Assembly: GCA_003254905.1 (NCBI GenBank)
Contig: QANU01066119.1
Span: forward strand, 18,796 to 82,795
DNA: 64,000 nt
Source of the DNA: Nissolia schottii
Taxonomy: Eukaryota; Streptophyta; Magnoliopsida; Fabales; Fabaceae
Direction of reading: 5' to 3'
In this document: one piece after another, positions 1 to 11,810 of the stretch
Layout of the letters: the number at the start of each line of letters is the position of its first letter
Numbering within the stretch: position 1 is the stretch's first letter
Translations under genes and position numbers: made by a program
The notes under the pieces: generated by a model
Databases searched by the model: none
Told to the model about the DNA's origin: nothing
Seen by the model: only the letters and a program-made list of their open reading frames with translations

Positions 1-473
1 TTGTTGGTTCAGTTTTTAATGCGTACTTCTGGATTAAATAATTTCAAAGTCTCCATTTTGATTCTCTCAATGAACAGACAGCTTTTTTAGCATATTCTAT
101 TAGTTATTCACATGTTAGGACTTGTTTTTTATTCAAGTAGCTTGATTTCTGAGCTTCCTTTTGTTTTTTCAACATGTTGTGGTTAGATTCTTCAGAGACC
201 ATATACTTAACTATTAAACTCACATGTTTTCTTTGTGTGCAACTGGTTTCATCATCCAACAGATTTTGAATTTGACCATTGAAGACCCTATTTTTTCTAC
301 AGTTAGGTGTAAAGTGACTCATGTTTTGACCTGAGAGAATATTTTGAGATAGGATTGTTTACTCAGTTGACCAGACTTGCAAGCTCAGCAACTGATGTGA
401 GATCTGTAGTGGAAAAAAAGGAAGGAACTTGACCTTATTTCATTCAGATGTCTGGGTTCTGGAGCTGAGGGAA
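1..473. other. Upstream region of the PP2C gene
   Basis: No coding region is visible. The stretch is AT-rich and should hold the promoter and 5' untranslated region of the phosphatase that starts at 474. I could not fix a TATA box or transcription start. Short open frames on both strands lack any family resemblance. Confidence 0.5.
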
Positions 474-2917
474 ATGGGGTGTTGTGTTTCGACGAGCAGC
501 AAGAGTACTTGTAGCAGCAGGAGCAATGGAGAAATGGCCTCTCCGTTGTCTTGCTTTGAAATAGGATGCTGCAGTGGGCTGAAGAGAGCCAGGAGAACAT
601 TTTCTGATCATGTTATTTCTCTACACCACTTGCCATCCTTGCCCAGCAGGATTTTCACTAATGGAAAGAGCCGGGCTTCTTGCATATTTACACAGCAGGG
701 CCGCAAGGGTATTAATCAGGATGCCATGGTTGTGTGGGAAGTAAGTATGTTCATCTTATCAGGGATGGTGCTTGGTTCTAACTTCTAAGGTAGCATTCAG
801 TTCTTGTCTTGGGACAATGGAGACAAAGATATTGGATATAGAAGCATGTTTGGAGAAGGCTGTATCTTCAATAAGAGATATGTCTTTATTGTCCCATTGT
901 GTCCGTCCTTTGTGACACAAGTTAGGAACCAAACACTATCTTAAGTGATTGAAGAGAGACTTGGTTAGTTTTTTTTGGTATTGACGTACTAAATATGATC
1001 TGTGTTTGTGCAGGATTTCATGTCTGAAGATATGACCTTTTGTGGTGTCTTTGATGGCCATGGTCCACACGGTCATCTTGTTGCACGCAAAGTGAGAGAT
1101 ACCTTGCCTTTAAAACTGCTCTCGTTTCTGCATTCGTGTGAATCAAAGCGAAATGGATCGGGTAAAGGTTGCTTCAAGGGGAACGTAAAACCTGAAAATG
1201 GAGACTCTCAGAAGGATTTATCTGCTGAGGATAAACTGAATGCTACGTGGAGAGAAGCTTTCATGAAGGCATACAAGTCTATGGACAAAGAGCTCAGGTC
1301 GCATCCGAATTTGGACTGCTTCTGCAGCGGGAGCACGGCTGTCACTATAGTGAAGCAGGTAGTTCAGAAAGCAACATCTACACTATTGATTCCCATTCTC
1401 TCAGTTTTCTTAATTTCTTCTCTTTCCAGGGTTCAAATCTGTTTATGGGATATATTGGGGACTCTCGAGCAGTCATGGGATCCAAGGACAGCAATGATGC
1501 GATGATGGCAATTCAGCTGACTGTTGACTTGAAGCCTGATTTGCCAAGTTTGTCATATGCCATCATCATTTATCCTATCTCTGTTCAAGAAGTGACTTTG
1601 GCTATATTTAACACCTATTCCAATTCGGTTTCAAATTCTTATAGGGGAAGCTGAAAGAATTAAACGGTGCAAGGGAAGGGTATTTGCTTTGCAAGATGAG
1701 CCGGAAGTGCCTAGGGTATGGTTGCCTTTTGATGATGCACCGGGATTGGCAATGGCTAGAGCATTTGGAGATTTCTGCTTGAAGGAGTATGGTGTAATTT
1801 CCATACCTGAATTTTCTCGCCGGCTGCTTACTGACAGAGATCAATTCATCGTTCTTGCCTCAGACGGAGTAAGAATTTTAAATCTCAAGTCTATTTCGTT
1901 AATTTTTTTTTCTTGTTCGCTTCTGTTGGGTTATGTCATGTCCATAATTGTTTCTTATATTTTAATATTTCTGTCGGATCAGGAAGTTCCAGCAAATGAT
2001 CTGAAATGTTGGAGTTAGTTTAAGTTGGTTACTGCTCAAAAGGACATTATGATTGCATAAGAAATCATCATACCAGGTTAAGCCAAATGTTAGCATTAAG
2101 GCAACTGAGATATGGCTTCTTGGAATCCAACCATTGAGTAGAATTTAGTTTTTAACAATCTCAACAACAGGCCTAATAACTAGTGAACCAACTGCATAAT
2201 TTCTTGTGCTTGAATGTGACACATGGAAATCAACTTGGTTAAGACTTCCATGTCGTTATCTGATTTTTGAGGAATCGGAAATAAGCAACAGATCACCAAT
2301 GGGCCATTCTTTGAAATATGCTTTACCTTCTCTTATTTTTCGGGATAAGTATGCTTTCATTAGCATTAACAAGTTGGTACATGACCCACATTTTTTTGCA
2401 ACTCTTTTCATACTGAATACCTAGTTTTAATATGTTATCCCCTGATGTGTAACTAATTATTTATTTTCCCCAGGTGTGGGATGTTTTAAGCAATGAAGAG
2501 GTGGTTGAGATAGTATCGTTGGCGCCAACACGAGCATCCGCGGCGAGGATTCTGGTGGACGCTGCTGCTCGGGAGTGGAAGCTCAAGTATCCTACTTCAA
2601 AGATGGATGACTGTGCTGTGGTCTGCCTATTTTTGGATGGAAAAATGGACTCGGAATCCGATTGCGATGAACAAGGCTTTTCATCTGCAACCATCCAGAG
2701 CAACTATTCGGGCAATCCAATCGAGTCAGATGATGGACACAAGTCCGAGCCGTCTTTGCAGAGGAACTTCACTGTTAGATCCTCAGAAGAAAATGAGATC
2801 AATGGGGGGGCGTCTTCTTCAGCTGATGATCAAAATTGGTCAGGTTTGGAGGGAGTCACCCGCGTAAACTCGCTGGTCCAACTCCCTAGATTTTCTGAGG
2901 AAAGCCCAAACTCATGA
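474..2917 (+). CDS. Protein phosphatase 2C, probable clade E type, five exons
   Basis: PP2Cs are Mg/Mn-dependent Ser/Thr phosphatases, monomeric, in the PPM superfamily. Exons by GT..AG and reading frame: 474-740, 1014-1358, 1430-1547, 1645-1868, 2474-2917; introns of 273, 71, 97 and 605 bases. They join in frame to 465 residues. Motifs seen: QQGRKGINQD at about 74-83, VFDGHGPHGH around 101-110 (metal ligands D103/G104), GDSRAV at 214-219, GLAMARAFGDF in exon 4, the SDG/VWD motif split by intron 4 (about 316-321), and KMDDCAVV with D363/D364 near the end of the catalytic domain. The protein begins MGCCVS, a classic N-myristoylation plus palmitoylation signal, which suggests membrane attachment (inference). 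The start at 474 is chosen because of this signal; an in-frame ATG at 429 would bury it. The acidic, Ser-rich C-terminal tail after about residue 380 is typical of this plant subgroup. All key residues are present, so it looks functional. Assignment to clade E is from recall of the family, not a tree. Confidence 0.93.
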
Positions 2918-3959
2918 ATTTGTTCGTTTAATTGTAATACCTGGCGCAACTCAGTGAATCCAAGAGAGAATTTGTTTTCCTTTTCTTCTGAAAGTGGTAT
3001 ATTATGTTTATGCTCATTGGTTAACTATGTTAAGAGTCCTTGCCTCCCTCAAGTTAGTTTTTGGAGCTCACTTAGACTCCCCTATGACTCGGATTGACTT
3101 GTGATAAAAGTGGTTTTTAGTATAGTATTTTTTTTAATAGAACAGAAAGAAAAACATTTTTAAGTTGTATTCGAATACTCTTAAAATTATAAAAATATTT
3201 TTTTTATAAATAAAGTTTTTTTTTAAAAAAATAAAATGTCAATCCAAATAAACTTAGTTTTTAATATGATGTTAGAGTCTAACATTTAAGATTTAGTTAG
3301 GTTCACTCAATTCTTAATAAATTGTTTACTTGTAGAAAGAAAGGCTCGTGACATGTGTAATTGAATCTTAAGTTTTGATTGAAAAGTAAAGTTTTCTAGT
3401 CTTAAGTACTTTGTGCAATTCAAAGTTAAACACATTAATTGTGATCTATTATTGGGATTAGGTTTAAATGTACTGGACTCATTAGGGAACATGATGCACC
3501 TGATTAAAAAAAAGGGTGTAGCATGGTCAATCAACTCCTTCTCTTCCACTCTACTCCATCTCATTACCTTCTCTTCTGAACTCTCTTCCAAGCAATCATA
3601 GCCACCACCCTACACCAACCTTACCTTTTTGCACTACTGCCACAAACGTTGTTGTCGCCCTCTTCACAAGATCTGATCTCTGCCACCCCACCCCACCCCA
3701 CCACTCTTCTTCGCAGACCTTCTTCCTCCCTCCTCGACCACCCCAACCTCGACACTGCCACCACCCAATCTCGATTGTGGAGCCCCTGTTCAACCAGAAA
3801 CGAAACAGGGAAGGGTCAAAGGCTAACAGATCTAGGTTTTAAGTAATAGATTTGGGCGGTGTCATCAGGAACGGCGGAGACGGCCACAACGACGCCGTTC
3901 AGAATAATAGAGGAACCCGTGACGATGCCAGTGGAACGGCAAAGGCAATTGCAAATTTC
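2918..3959. other. Intergenic, no gene seen
   Basis: The first 100-200 bases are presumably the PP2C 3' untranslated region. The rest is AT-rich with long T runs (3130-3240), then a C-rich, CCACCC-repeating stretch at 3600-3780 that opens short frames on both strands. These frames look like low-complexity artefacts. Confidence 0.5.
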
Positions 3960-4230
3960 AAATGTATGATATTATGTATTTAATAAGCTTAATTCTAGCT
4001 AACTTAATTGCTTGTTCACCAAGCAACCAAACTAGCAAGTAGTTTTTTTTGTTAGTAGTTAGCTGCTCTTTCTGTTATAGTTAGTTGGGCTAGTTACTTG
4101 CTATGCAAGTTTCACTCCCTTGTGTATATAAACTGTGTATTCTACTTACTTCACAAGTAATGAATTCATTTCACACAATTCCATTCTTCTCATCTTGTTT
4201 CTCTCTCAATTCTCTCTCGGTTCACCGTTC
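3960..4230 (+). repeat. Possible solo LTR, copia-like
   Basis: The segment has repeated GTTAGTT blocks, then CTTGTGTATATAAACTG (a TATA-like signal) near 4120, followed by a pyrimidine-rich CTCTCTC run near 4200. This architecture resembles the U3-R part of short Ty1/copia LTRs. A similar layout recurs near 28570-28760. No primer-binding site or internal coding region follows, and I could not fix ends or a target duplication. Confidence 0.28.
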
Positions 4231-6330
4231 TGGTTCATGCGCTGCTTGCTGTCGCTGCTGCTGCTACGTGAGCTAACCGGAGATAAGATCCATGGCCATG
4301 AACTTCTTCATCAAAAGCATCACAAAAGGTCCACTTTTGTCACTTTTCAGCACGCCAAATAGCGAGACAGTGAAGTTGGAGATGTGAAAATATGCTCTTT
4401 CTTTCATGTTTTTGCTTCTTTTTGTTGGAGATGTGAAAATATGTTCTTTCTTTGATTTTTTTGCCATTTTTTTCTTTTGTTTCCTGGACCTAAGATGATA
4501 TAAAGTTTCTTCCTTTTTAGTTTTTAAAGCTTGCAAGAAGCCATTAGAGTTCTGGATCTTAGGTTTTTTCTTTGAGAAGATGATAAAATTGGTTGCTTGT
4601 GTAGCCATTAGAGCTTGTGAAAAACATTTCTTGTAGGACTCTCCTTTATGGGATTAATTGATTTACTTGGCAGATGAGGGCGGTGGCAAGAAGATCATGT
4701 TGCAGAGGTGGTGGGGCGGAGGGATGGTACCGAAGAGATGAACTTTGGTGGTAGGAGCCTTGTGTTGGAGGGTGGGTCTTCTAGATGTCAAGGATAAGGT
4801 AAAATTGAAAATGTGTTCAATGGGTGGCGGAGGGTGTTGGAAGAGGCGGTGGTGTAGTGAAGCAGTGAGTTTGCAAGATGGTAAGAGATGAAGAATATTG
4901 GTGCAATGAGGGTAAAAATGAAAATGCATTAAGTCACAACTTTGAAATGTATTTAATCACATTTCAAAAGTGCGACTAAATATAAATGAACCATCATACT
5001 CTACCTGGTGCATTACAAAATGAAAGTTCAGGATGCATCTAAGCCTTATTCCTATTATTGTATTGTATTTTACTCACACTACTTTCATTGTATTAATTAA
5101 TGTGGTAAGCTTTGAATGATACGCAGTATTAGTTTTATTTTTTTACTTATTAAGAGTCATTTTAGAATTTTTCCTTGCAGCATAAGAGAAGCGGATAATA
5201 ACGTCCAACTTTAACAGGCACTAAGATATTGTTGCTCCAAGTCTATGATATTCCAGCAAATCTTGGTTGAAAAATGGCATCCTTTACAAACAATTCAAAG
5301 ACCTTCCCCTATGAAATTCAATGTAGCCAGCTAAGGATATGTTCTTATTGTTTATTGTCAATTAATTAGTGAAGCAACCATAGAGAGGTATATGATTGTA
5401 AGCTCCATACACTGAACCATGAACAATGATAATAGGCCAAAAGTACACGCACACACACATATATATCGTGGTCATCGCAGCCGGAAGATTAACGTCAAAG
5501 TAACGTTATAATATGATTACTGTATTAAAAATTGAGCACGCTTTATATAGGAAGTTATGAAAGTTTCTAGCTAGAGAATCAATTCCGACAGTCACAGTAA
5601 CAACATCATGGGCACGACCTGTCTGAGCTGAACTTCAACTGATCATCTCCATTCAGATTCTGCCATTATGTGAACTTTGTACGCAACTCCAATGATGTGT
5701 ATTCATAGATGTGGAATGATATTTTGCCTCACATTCCTGAGATATCATGATTGGGATACTTTTTGCAGTTAGGTGTTTGATTTGGAAAAGGGAAATCAAT
5801 TTGCAAACAAGTGAAATTTTTTGGTTAATTTGCTTTACTGCTTTTTGGAGAAGTGTATTATTTTGGTTAAAACTGATAATGTTGAAAGTTGAACATATTA
5901 ACTTCTCTGTTTGTATCATACATTAGTCCTTCTTAACATCATTCCTAAGTATAAAATCAACATTTTCAAAATCAATTATTTCGCAACTTCAATTCTACTA
6001 AAATCTAAATCAAACGGACCACCTAATAAAGCTCACATTCCTCAAATACAGTAAAACACTTTTCTAAGTGTTTAACACGGGACACCACTGAACCAAAGCA
6101 AATAGCCACCGAAGCTCCAACTGAAAGTGTCCGTGAGAGCTTGGAGTCAAACAGAACAAAAGGAAACTGAGTAACTTTGAGTAACTTAGCTAGACAGTTA
6201 ATTCCGTTATTACTGCTACTAGCATAGAAGTTAGTTAAGTTGGTTAGGGAGCACATGGATGAAAATGAGAGCTCACTTGACTCATGTATATTGGTGCATT
6301 AATGCTGTGCTCTCAAAAATTGCTTTGAGT
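4231..6330. other. Intergenic, nothing recognisable
   Basis: AT-rich sequence with GA-rich patches at 4660-4930 and a CA/TA microsatellite near 5446-5466. No open frame shows a known motif or plausible splice structure. Confidence 0.45.
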
Positions 6331-8200
6331 AACAACAAGCAAGTTGATGGTTTTGTGTGGCTTAGAGAAGGGGGTTGAATCTAAGCAGATACCTTTTTAA
6401 AAAATCAAACTCTTTTTAGAAAAGTCATCTCCTTATAGTCTGGGAGACAAGTTTTCTGAAAATGTTCTTTTTCTTAAATGAAAAACAAAATGTAAACAGT
6501 GAAGGGAAGAAACAATTACACCCAAAATTTATACTGGTTTGATTCTTAGGAATCTACGTCTAGTTCTTCAAATACTCAAATCACTTTTCTTTCAAAAACT
6601 TTCCAATACAAACACCAATTTCAAAAACAAAACTCTCAAATGATCTAGATTAGAAAACACACTCTCAAGAACAAATAAACACACAAGTGGCTCTTCAAGA
6701 AATGCTCTCTATACTTAGCCTTCTTCACTCTCAAAGTCTCTCAAGCAATAGAGCTTTTCTCACAAAGAAACAAATCTTTAACAGAGCTTATATAAAGAAT
6801 TTCAGATTGAACCTTGAGAGGAGAAAAAAGAATAGAATAATGGCTTTAGGTTGTAAGTATAATAGCAGGCTTTTTGACTCTTTTCTTTTTTCTACCTTGA
6901 TAGGTCACATCATTTCCCTTTTTATACTCTGAAAATTCTGACCGTTCGTAATTTGAATTTCAGAACGTTTGCAGGTGTAGGTGAGCTGTTAGCCTCTCAT
7001 TGGTTCGTACTTGTCCTTTTGTATCGGGAAAAATCCTTTTATCCGTTGTGTAAAATTCCCTTCCATTTTTAAGGCAACATCCTTTTCTCTCTCTTTCTTC
7101 ACAATTTTGACGCCTTTTGTTTGCTGTAGCACGTTTCCTTTTGAGAATTCTGACGCCCTCTTGTTTGTAGCACGTTTACTCTCCACAATATTTTATTTCT
7201 TTATTCTCTCCAACATTTATTGTTTTCACTGCAGCACGTTTTAAATTTCTGACTCTGCCTTCTCTCTCTTTCTTTCTTTAAGCATTTTGACGCCTATTTT
7301 GCTGCTGCTTCACGTTTCCTTCTTTTCAAAATATAGCATATATATAATTTTCTTTGCTCTTTCTATTGTCAAATATTTTTCTGGCTTGTCAACACCATAG
7401 GAAACATATATATTTTTCTTCTCTTTCTTTTCATATCAGCGTCAGTGCCTGCTACATTTTTCCTTTCCAATGCTTCCTAGTCACTTTGCTTTACTCCAAC
7501 ACGTTACCTTTTCAGAAATTTCTTGCTGCACATTGCTCTTTCCCTTTCTTGTCACCGTCAGCTTTTCTTTGACTTCTTTAGCATCCAATGCATAATTTCG
7601 GTGGGCCAATATCTTGGCTTCAGTTTTTTTCTTTTCATTTGGCCTGTGGATGATTGTGGGCTTAAACTTTAGCTGTCCATTTTTCATTTCTTAAATAAGG
7701 ATTCAGTTTCCCTTTGGGTTTCAAATTACCCCACTTCCCTTTCTTAATTTTCCCAAAGAAAACGAATTGGCCTGTGAATTTATTGGGCTATAGGTTCCGT
7801 TTTTGTTCCTATTTCTTTCTTCAAAAAAAAAACTGAACCCCCTTGGTCTGTTGCCTGATGCAAGTTTCCCATTCCTTTTCATCAGGAGCTCCTTGCATTA
7901 GTCACATCATCCTTACTTTTTGACTTCTTCTCTTTGAAAGCAAAATTCTTTTTCCTTTTATTTTTTTCGTTGCCTCATAAAAAAATAAAGCTAATGGCTA
8001 CTTCTTTTAAAGTGAGTTGGGCCAATCAATTTGGGCTCCATCTGCTTCAGCTTTATTTCACACATAAAAACGAACATGGCCTTAAAAGTCAATTTACGTA
8101 AATTATGGACTTAGGCTGCTTTTATTCTTTGTTCCATTTGTCCATGCGTAAAAGATTATTCCCAGATCTGGGCCAAGAAAATAATTTATCCTGAAACACT
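6331..8200. repeat. Probable transposable-element-derived non-coding block
   Basis: A stretch near 6356-6390 containing GAGAAGGGGGTTGAAT resembles a motif common in legume retroelement LTR and leader sequences (from memory). Downstream, 7000-7600 is strongly pyrimidine-rich and contains diverged copies of a unit with TGACGCC followed by GCACGTTTCC (near 7107, 7150, 7215 and 7286). No coding domain is visible. Element type and ends are unresolved. Confidence 0.35.
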
Positions 8201-8572
8201 TGCACACACATGAAATTAATTATTGCAAATTGAATCAACATTAGCTAAGATAACATCAAGAATGCAGCTAGCACGATACATCAGCCATGTGATTGTGAAG
8301 GGTCCATTTAGTGGCCGCTACAACATTGGTGACCATCTTCCACAAATAGCATGTAATAAAAACTGAGCCCCAACAGCATTTTAACCATTTAAACTCATGA
8401 ATCTGTCCTGCAATTCACTAAGCCGCAAATGAGATTCAACTACCAATTCGGCACCGCCCCCAATGAATCTTGAGTCCATGCCCCTGCCACTGCCACTGCC
8501 ATAGCCACATTTTCCTCCATTAACACTTTACTCACCGCCAAAGTTCACTAAACTCAGCAGAACCTTGACTTC

Positions 8573-8579
8573 TATATAA
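8573..8579 (+). promoter_or_regulatory. TATA box of the cell-wall protein gene
   Basis: TATATAA lies 92-98 bases upstream of the ATG at 8671, a sensible distance for a plant promoter with a short leader. No other good TATA element is close. Confidence 0.6.
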
Positions 8580-8670
8580 TGCATCCACTCCATCCAGGAT
8601 TCAACACAAAAAATTACAAACAAAAGATTCATCACTAGCATCATCCTCCTTCCTAGAAATTTGTGTGAAA

Positions 8671-9069
8671 ATGGCTTTCAAAGCTTCCTCTTTCCTTGCA
8701 CTTGTTCTCATATCCAATATCCTCCTTGTCACAACGTGGCAAGCAGTAGTTGCTGCACGCAGCATTAATGCTGAGAACAACCCCAACACCAATGACAAGA
8801 AAGAGCCTCAGTGGCTGTTCAAGTCCGATGGAAGAGTGCATATTCCAGGCATTGAACCAATTGGATTCCCACCTCATTATCGGTTTACGCCCCGTAATCC
8901 CTTTACTGGAGGCACCGGAGGAGCAGCAGGAGCGGGAGCCGGAACTGGAGCACCACCATCAGGTCGCAGCTATGTTCCTGGAGGCGATGACACCTTCGTG
9001 CCAAACCCCGGCTTCGAGGTTCCGATTCCTGGTAGTGGTGGTAGAGTTCCAGGAGCAGTTCATCCATGA
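8671..9069 (+). CDS. Small secreted Gly/Pro-rich protein, putative cell-wall protein
   Basis: This single-exon gene encodes 132 residues. Residues 1 to about 28 form a signal peptide (MAFKASS, then a hydrophobic core, ending QAVVAA), so the product enters the secretory pathway. The mature part starts with a short polar segment rich in Asn and Lys, then has proline-spaced IPG and FPPHY motifs, a Gly/Ala-rich hinge (GGAAGAGAGTGAPP, about residues 82-95), and a C-terminal region with repeated VPG/IPG turns. This matches the small plant 'putative cell wall protein' family, usually 110-140 residues, whose molecular role is not established. ATG 8671 is the first Met of the frame; upstream codons in frame are non-ATG. 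It has its own TATA box and a downstream poly(A) signal. I am sure it is a gene and secreted; the cell-wall location is family-based. Confidence 0.87.
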   Translation: MAFKASSFLALVLISNILLVTTWQAVVAARSINAENNPNTNDKKEPQWLFKSDGRVHIPGIEPIGFPPHYRFTPRNPFTGGTGGAAGAGAGTGAPPSGRSYVPGGDDTFVPNPGFEVPIPGSGGRVPGAVHP

Positions 9070-9193
9070 GTTCACTGTTCACTGTTCACTCATGCTATGA
9101 AAGCAATGGCTAGAGGTAGTTTCTGAGGTGGTTAACTGTTATGGTTTGATGAAGATTTGTCTTTGTTTCTTTTCGCACTTTCTAGTTTCTACC

Positions 9194-9199
9194 AATAAA
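9194..9199 (+). terminator. Poly(A) signal of the cell-wall protein gene
   Basis: AATAAA lies 125 bases after the stop codon at 9067-9069. This is the canonical near-upstream polyadenylation element. Confidence 0.5.
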
Positions 9200-9405
9200 T
9201 AAGTGTGCTCTATGTAACACACACTAGCTGCTACTTGGTTGGTATGGGGCAAAATATGGACTGCTAAGTCTTTCTGCTCTTTCCTTGTAGCCCGTTGTTT
9301 TTTTCGGCACACTTGTAGCCTTGCTTTCAGCTGAACTTAGTGTGATGCGAGTTTAACTTTTTTGCAAACCCGACAATGTTTGTGGATGCTCAAAAACAAC
9401 TAATT

Positions 9406-9525
9406 ACCGTCCACTTATATAAGTCATTTTTAACTTCTAAATACATCCTTAAATCAATGTGTTTGGACACAAGCATATAATTTAAGGATGTATATAAAAA
9501 CTAAAAGTAAGACAGGGAAGAAAAG
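9406..9525. mobile_element. Stowaway-like MITE (hairpin)
   Basis: The two halves are inverted copies. ACATCCTTAAAT near 9442-9455 pairs with ATTTAAGGATGT near 9480-9492, and the outer arms also match imperfectly. Size and structure fit a small Tc1/mariner-type MITE. The exact ends are uncertain. Confidence 0.45.
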
Positions 9526-10080
9526 GAATCACTTCTCTACATGTGACTTGAATTTCAGTAATATACATGCGTATTGTCTATTAATGCAGGAATATAACGT
9601 GCAAAATTAAGACGTTTTATTGATCAATTATGAGGCCATTCATTCCACACATGGCAAATTAATGCAGACTTCATATTTATAAGCAACAAGTCACGCTGTA
9701 TTAATGTTCACAATAAACACAATCTGATATCAATCAGGACATAGAGAATCCCCTTGAAGCTGAACAGTGAACACTTATCACGGGCCTCACACTTCAATGT
9801 CACTCTTCAAATCAACCCAACTGTCCCCAAGTCATGTACTATAAAACGTCTAAACTAAAAACTACTGTATAGGAGAATAAGTTCATTTATTTTCCTCAAC
9901 ATCTCACATCCTACTGAAAGAGAGAAAGTGCAGCACATAAATACAGAGTATAGTAGGTGTGCCATTAACGTGTGAATACACCAAAGTATCACAAGACTAT
10001 CACATGCAAAGGATTTAAATCTTCTAAAGTACTTTTCAATTCTCTTACCTGACAATTTGAAAGTAGAAAAACGCACACAT

Positions 10081-10160
10081 AAAAGGGGTAGCCCGGTGAA
10101 TGGGGGTTCCTACCTAGTGGAGTTTAAGGAGGATAGATAGGATTGAATCCATGGCCTTCA
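10081..10160 (-). repeat. Degenerate tRNA-like SINE fragment
   Basis: Read on the plus strand, the block starts AAAAGGGGTAGCCCGGTG and ends GATTGAATCCATGGCCTT. The second part is the reverse complement of a box-B-like sequence. The pattern resembles a tRNA-derived repeat family seen in many plants (from memory). No target duplication was found. Confidence 0.3.
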
Positions 10161-10642
10161 GCATATTCTCAGGGCTTATGTACACACATGGAAACACAAT
10201 ATATTCCCAAGTCTGCCCCCCCCTCCCCCCAAAAGATAGAGACACTAGTTAGCACCATTGAATAAGCATTAAGCAAGTTGCCCTTTGATCCAGAGATTCA
10301 GAAATATCAACAACTTTAAAAGGGGCCTTAATTCCAATGGCTATGAAAAAGAAAAGTTGCTCTGCCGTCATCATCATTTTTTTGCATCACTAAAATCAAC
10401 CCTTTATTTTTGACAATGATTTTATGGCAAGAGATGATACTAACAGAAAATGCAATGGCAACATCATTTGATTCGACCTGAATGTAAGAAGGGATCAAAT
10501 ATAGCATACAGAAATATTGAATCGTGCAAACTTTTGTACTCCAGCGCAAAATTTTCTCAACACAGAACAAGATGATACATTCAAGAATTACAAGCTAGGA
10601 TCTGATCAAAACTGACACTTGCCCTAACCTTGCAGCTTGGAA

Positions 10643-10695
10643 CTATTTCTGCGGTTCATCCTCCATGTATAGGATACGTATGTCAAACAGGTATT
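10643..10695 (-). pseudogene. Possible orphan last exon
   Basis: On the minus strand a good acceptor (pyrimidine-poor but ending GGGCAG) is followed by 53 bases that read YLFDIRILYMEDEPQK and then TAG. The short peptide looks like real coding sequence, but no upstream exon is visible: a copia LTR begins within about 90 bases on the 5' side. It may be the remnant of a gene truncated by the element. I do not recognise the family. Confidence 0.25.
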
Positions 10696-10786
10696 CTGCC
10701 CAAAGAAAAAAATCTTAAAAATTGCAATTTATCAAGAAGGGAATGTAACAATGCGCCACTCAGTGGTAATATTAAACAAAACTAAA

Positions 10787-11045
10787 TGATACGCGTATAT
10801 ACTCTTTCCTAATTGAAGAGATTTTTGGACAGCTATATATAGTCTAGGAGAATATATATGCTATAATTAGGAAATGATTATGGTGTATATAATTTAGAAA
10901 CTAAAATAGGATAGCTACGGTACTGATTTGGAGTAATATATATGGGAATGATTTGGTGTTGTGATATCGCACCATTTGTGTATTTATTTATGCTGGTTGA
11001 TGTTGATTAATAAGCGACACAGAAAATTACAAAACTACTTTAGCA
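10787..11045 (+). repeat. 5' LTR of the copia element
   Basis: The end is set by CA directly before the primer-binding site. The start at TGATACGCG is inferred from a TG and the onset of LTR-like sequence with several TATATATAG blocks. Without the 3' LTR, the left boundary cannot be checked. Confidence 0.5.
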
Positions 11046-11059
11046 TGGTATCCAGAGCC
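11046..11059 (+). promoter_or_regulatory. tRNA-Met primer-binding site
   Basis: TGGTATCCAGAGCC matches the initiator-tRNA-Met complementary site of plant Ty1/copia elements (TGGTATCAGAGC) with a one-base insertion. Confidence 0.7.
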
Positions 11060-11079
11060 TCCCATGCTCGCACTAGGGA

Positions 11080-11810
11080 AGGTCTGCACATGTGTGATGG
11101 CAGAAAAGAGAGACGAGAAAACTCAGGGTGTGATGGGACTAAGAAAGGTCTGTCACCTTATGAGTTAATGCAAGCGAAAATCCAAGAAACGCCATCACTC
11201 AAGTGCAGCTTAGAGGAGAGAACTATGATAAATGGGTTAGAGCTGCTGTGAAGATTTCTTTGCGTGCTTGAAGAAAGTGGGGGGTTCACAGAGGGAACCT
11301 ACAAGTAACCAGAGAAGGGAGCACACAAGATGAAGGATTGGTGGACCATCCAATCCATGATCCAAGTTGCGTTCCACCGTGACGTATGCAAAAAAATGAG
11401 AAAAACTTGTGGGACGATATTAAAGAGCGTTTTCAATGGGCCAAAGATTCAACAACTGAAGGCGGAATTGGTCAAATGTAAGCAACAAGGAATGTCTGTG
11501 GTGGCATACTATGGAAAATTAAAAACATTGTGGGATGAATTGGCCAACTACGAGCAAATTCCACAATGCACATGTGGAGGATGCAAATTTGATGTGGCTT
11601 CAAAGCTTGAGAAGCGAAGAGAGGAGAAGAAGGTAGTTCTTGATGGGACTCGATGATGCAATTTACGGAGTGACTCGGTCAAGTGTATTGGCAACAGATT
11701 CGTTGCCCTTGCTGAATCGAGTCTGCTCATCTATGATTAAGGAGGGAAGGATGAAAACCATAGCCAAGGTGAAAGAAGAAAACGGAATGGCATGGGTCTC
11801 ACATTACATG
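11080..11810 (+). pseudogene. copia gag remnant
   Basis: Two frames carry gag similarity. One near 11150-11250 has SPYELMQAKIQETPSLKC. The other at 11330-11656 has the strongly conserved run IQQLKAELVKCKQQGMSVV, then YYGKLKTLWDELANYEQIP and a CTCGGCKFD motif. Continuation in another frame near 11640-11800 recalls 'GLDDAIYG ... ATDPLPSLNR ... RMKTIAKVKEE'. These are hallmarks of the plant copia gag (UBN2/retrotran-gag) family. Stops and frameshifts break it. Confidence 0.78.

Larger units (their letters stand above)
9526..10780. other. Intergenic with two weak fragments
   Basis: No intact gene is present. The stretch contains a tRNA-like fragment (10081-10160) and a possible orphan terminal exon (10643-10695), both listed separately. 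The remainder shows nothing recognisable. Confidence 0.4.

Noticed and set aside
429..473. Upstream in-frame ATG for the PP2C gene
   Set aside because: Using it would hide the MGCC acylation signal and add residues unlike the family; ATG 474 is preferred.
5653..5745. Possible last exon on the minus strand (ECEAKYHSTSMNTHHW)
   Set aside because: An acceptor-like CTCAG precedes it, but no upstream exon or known protein ending supports it.
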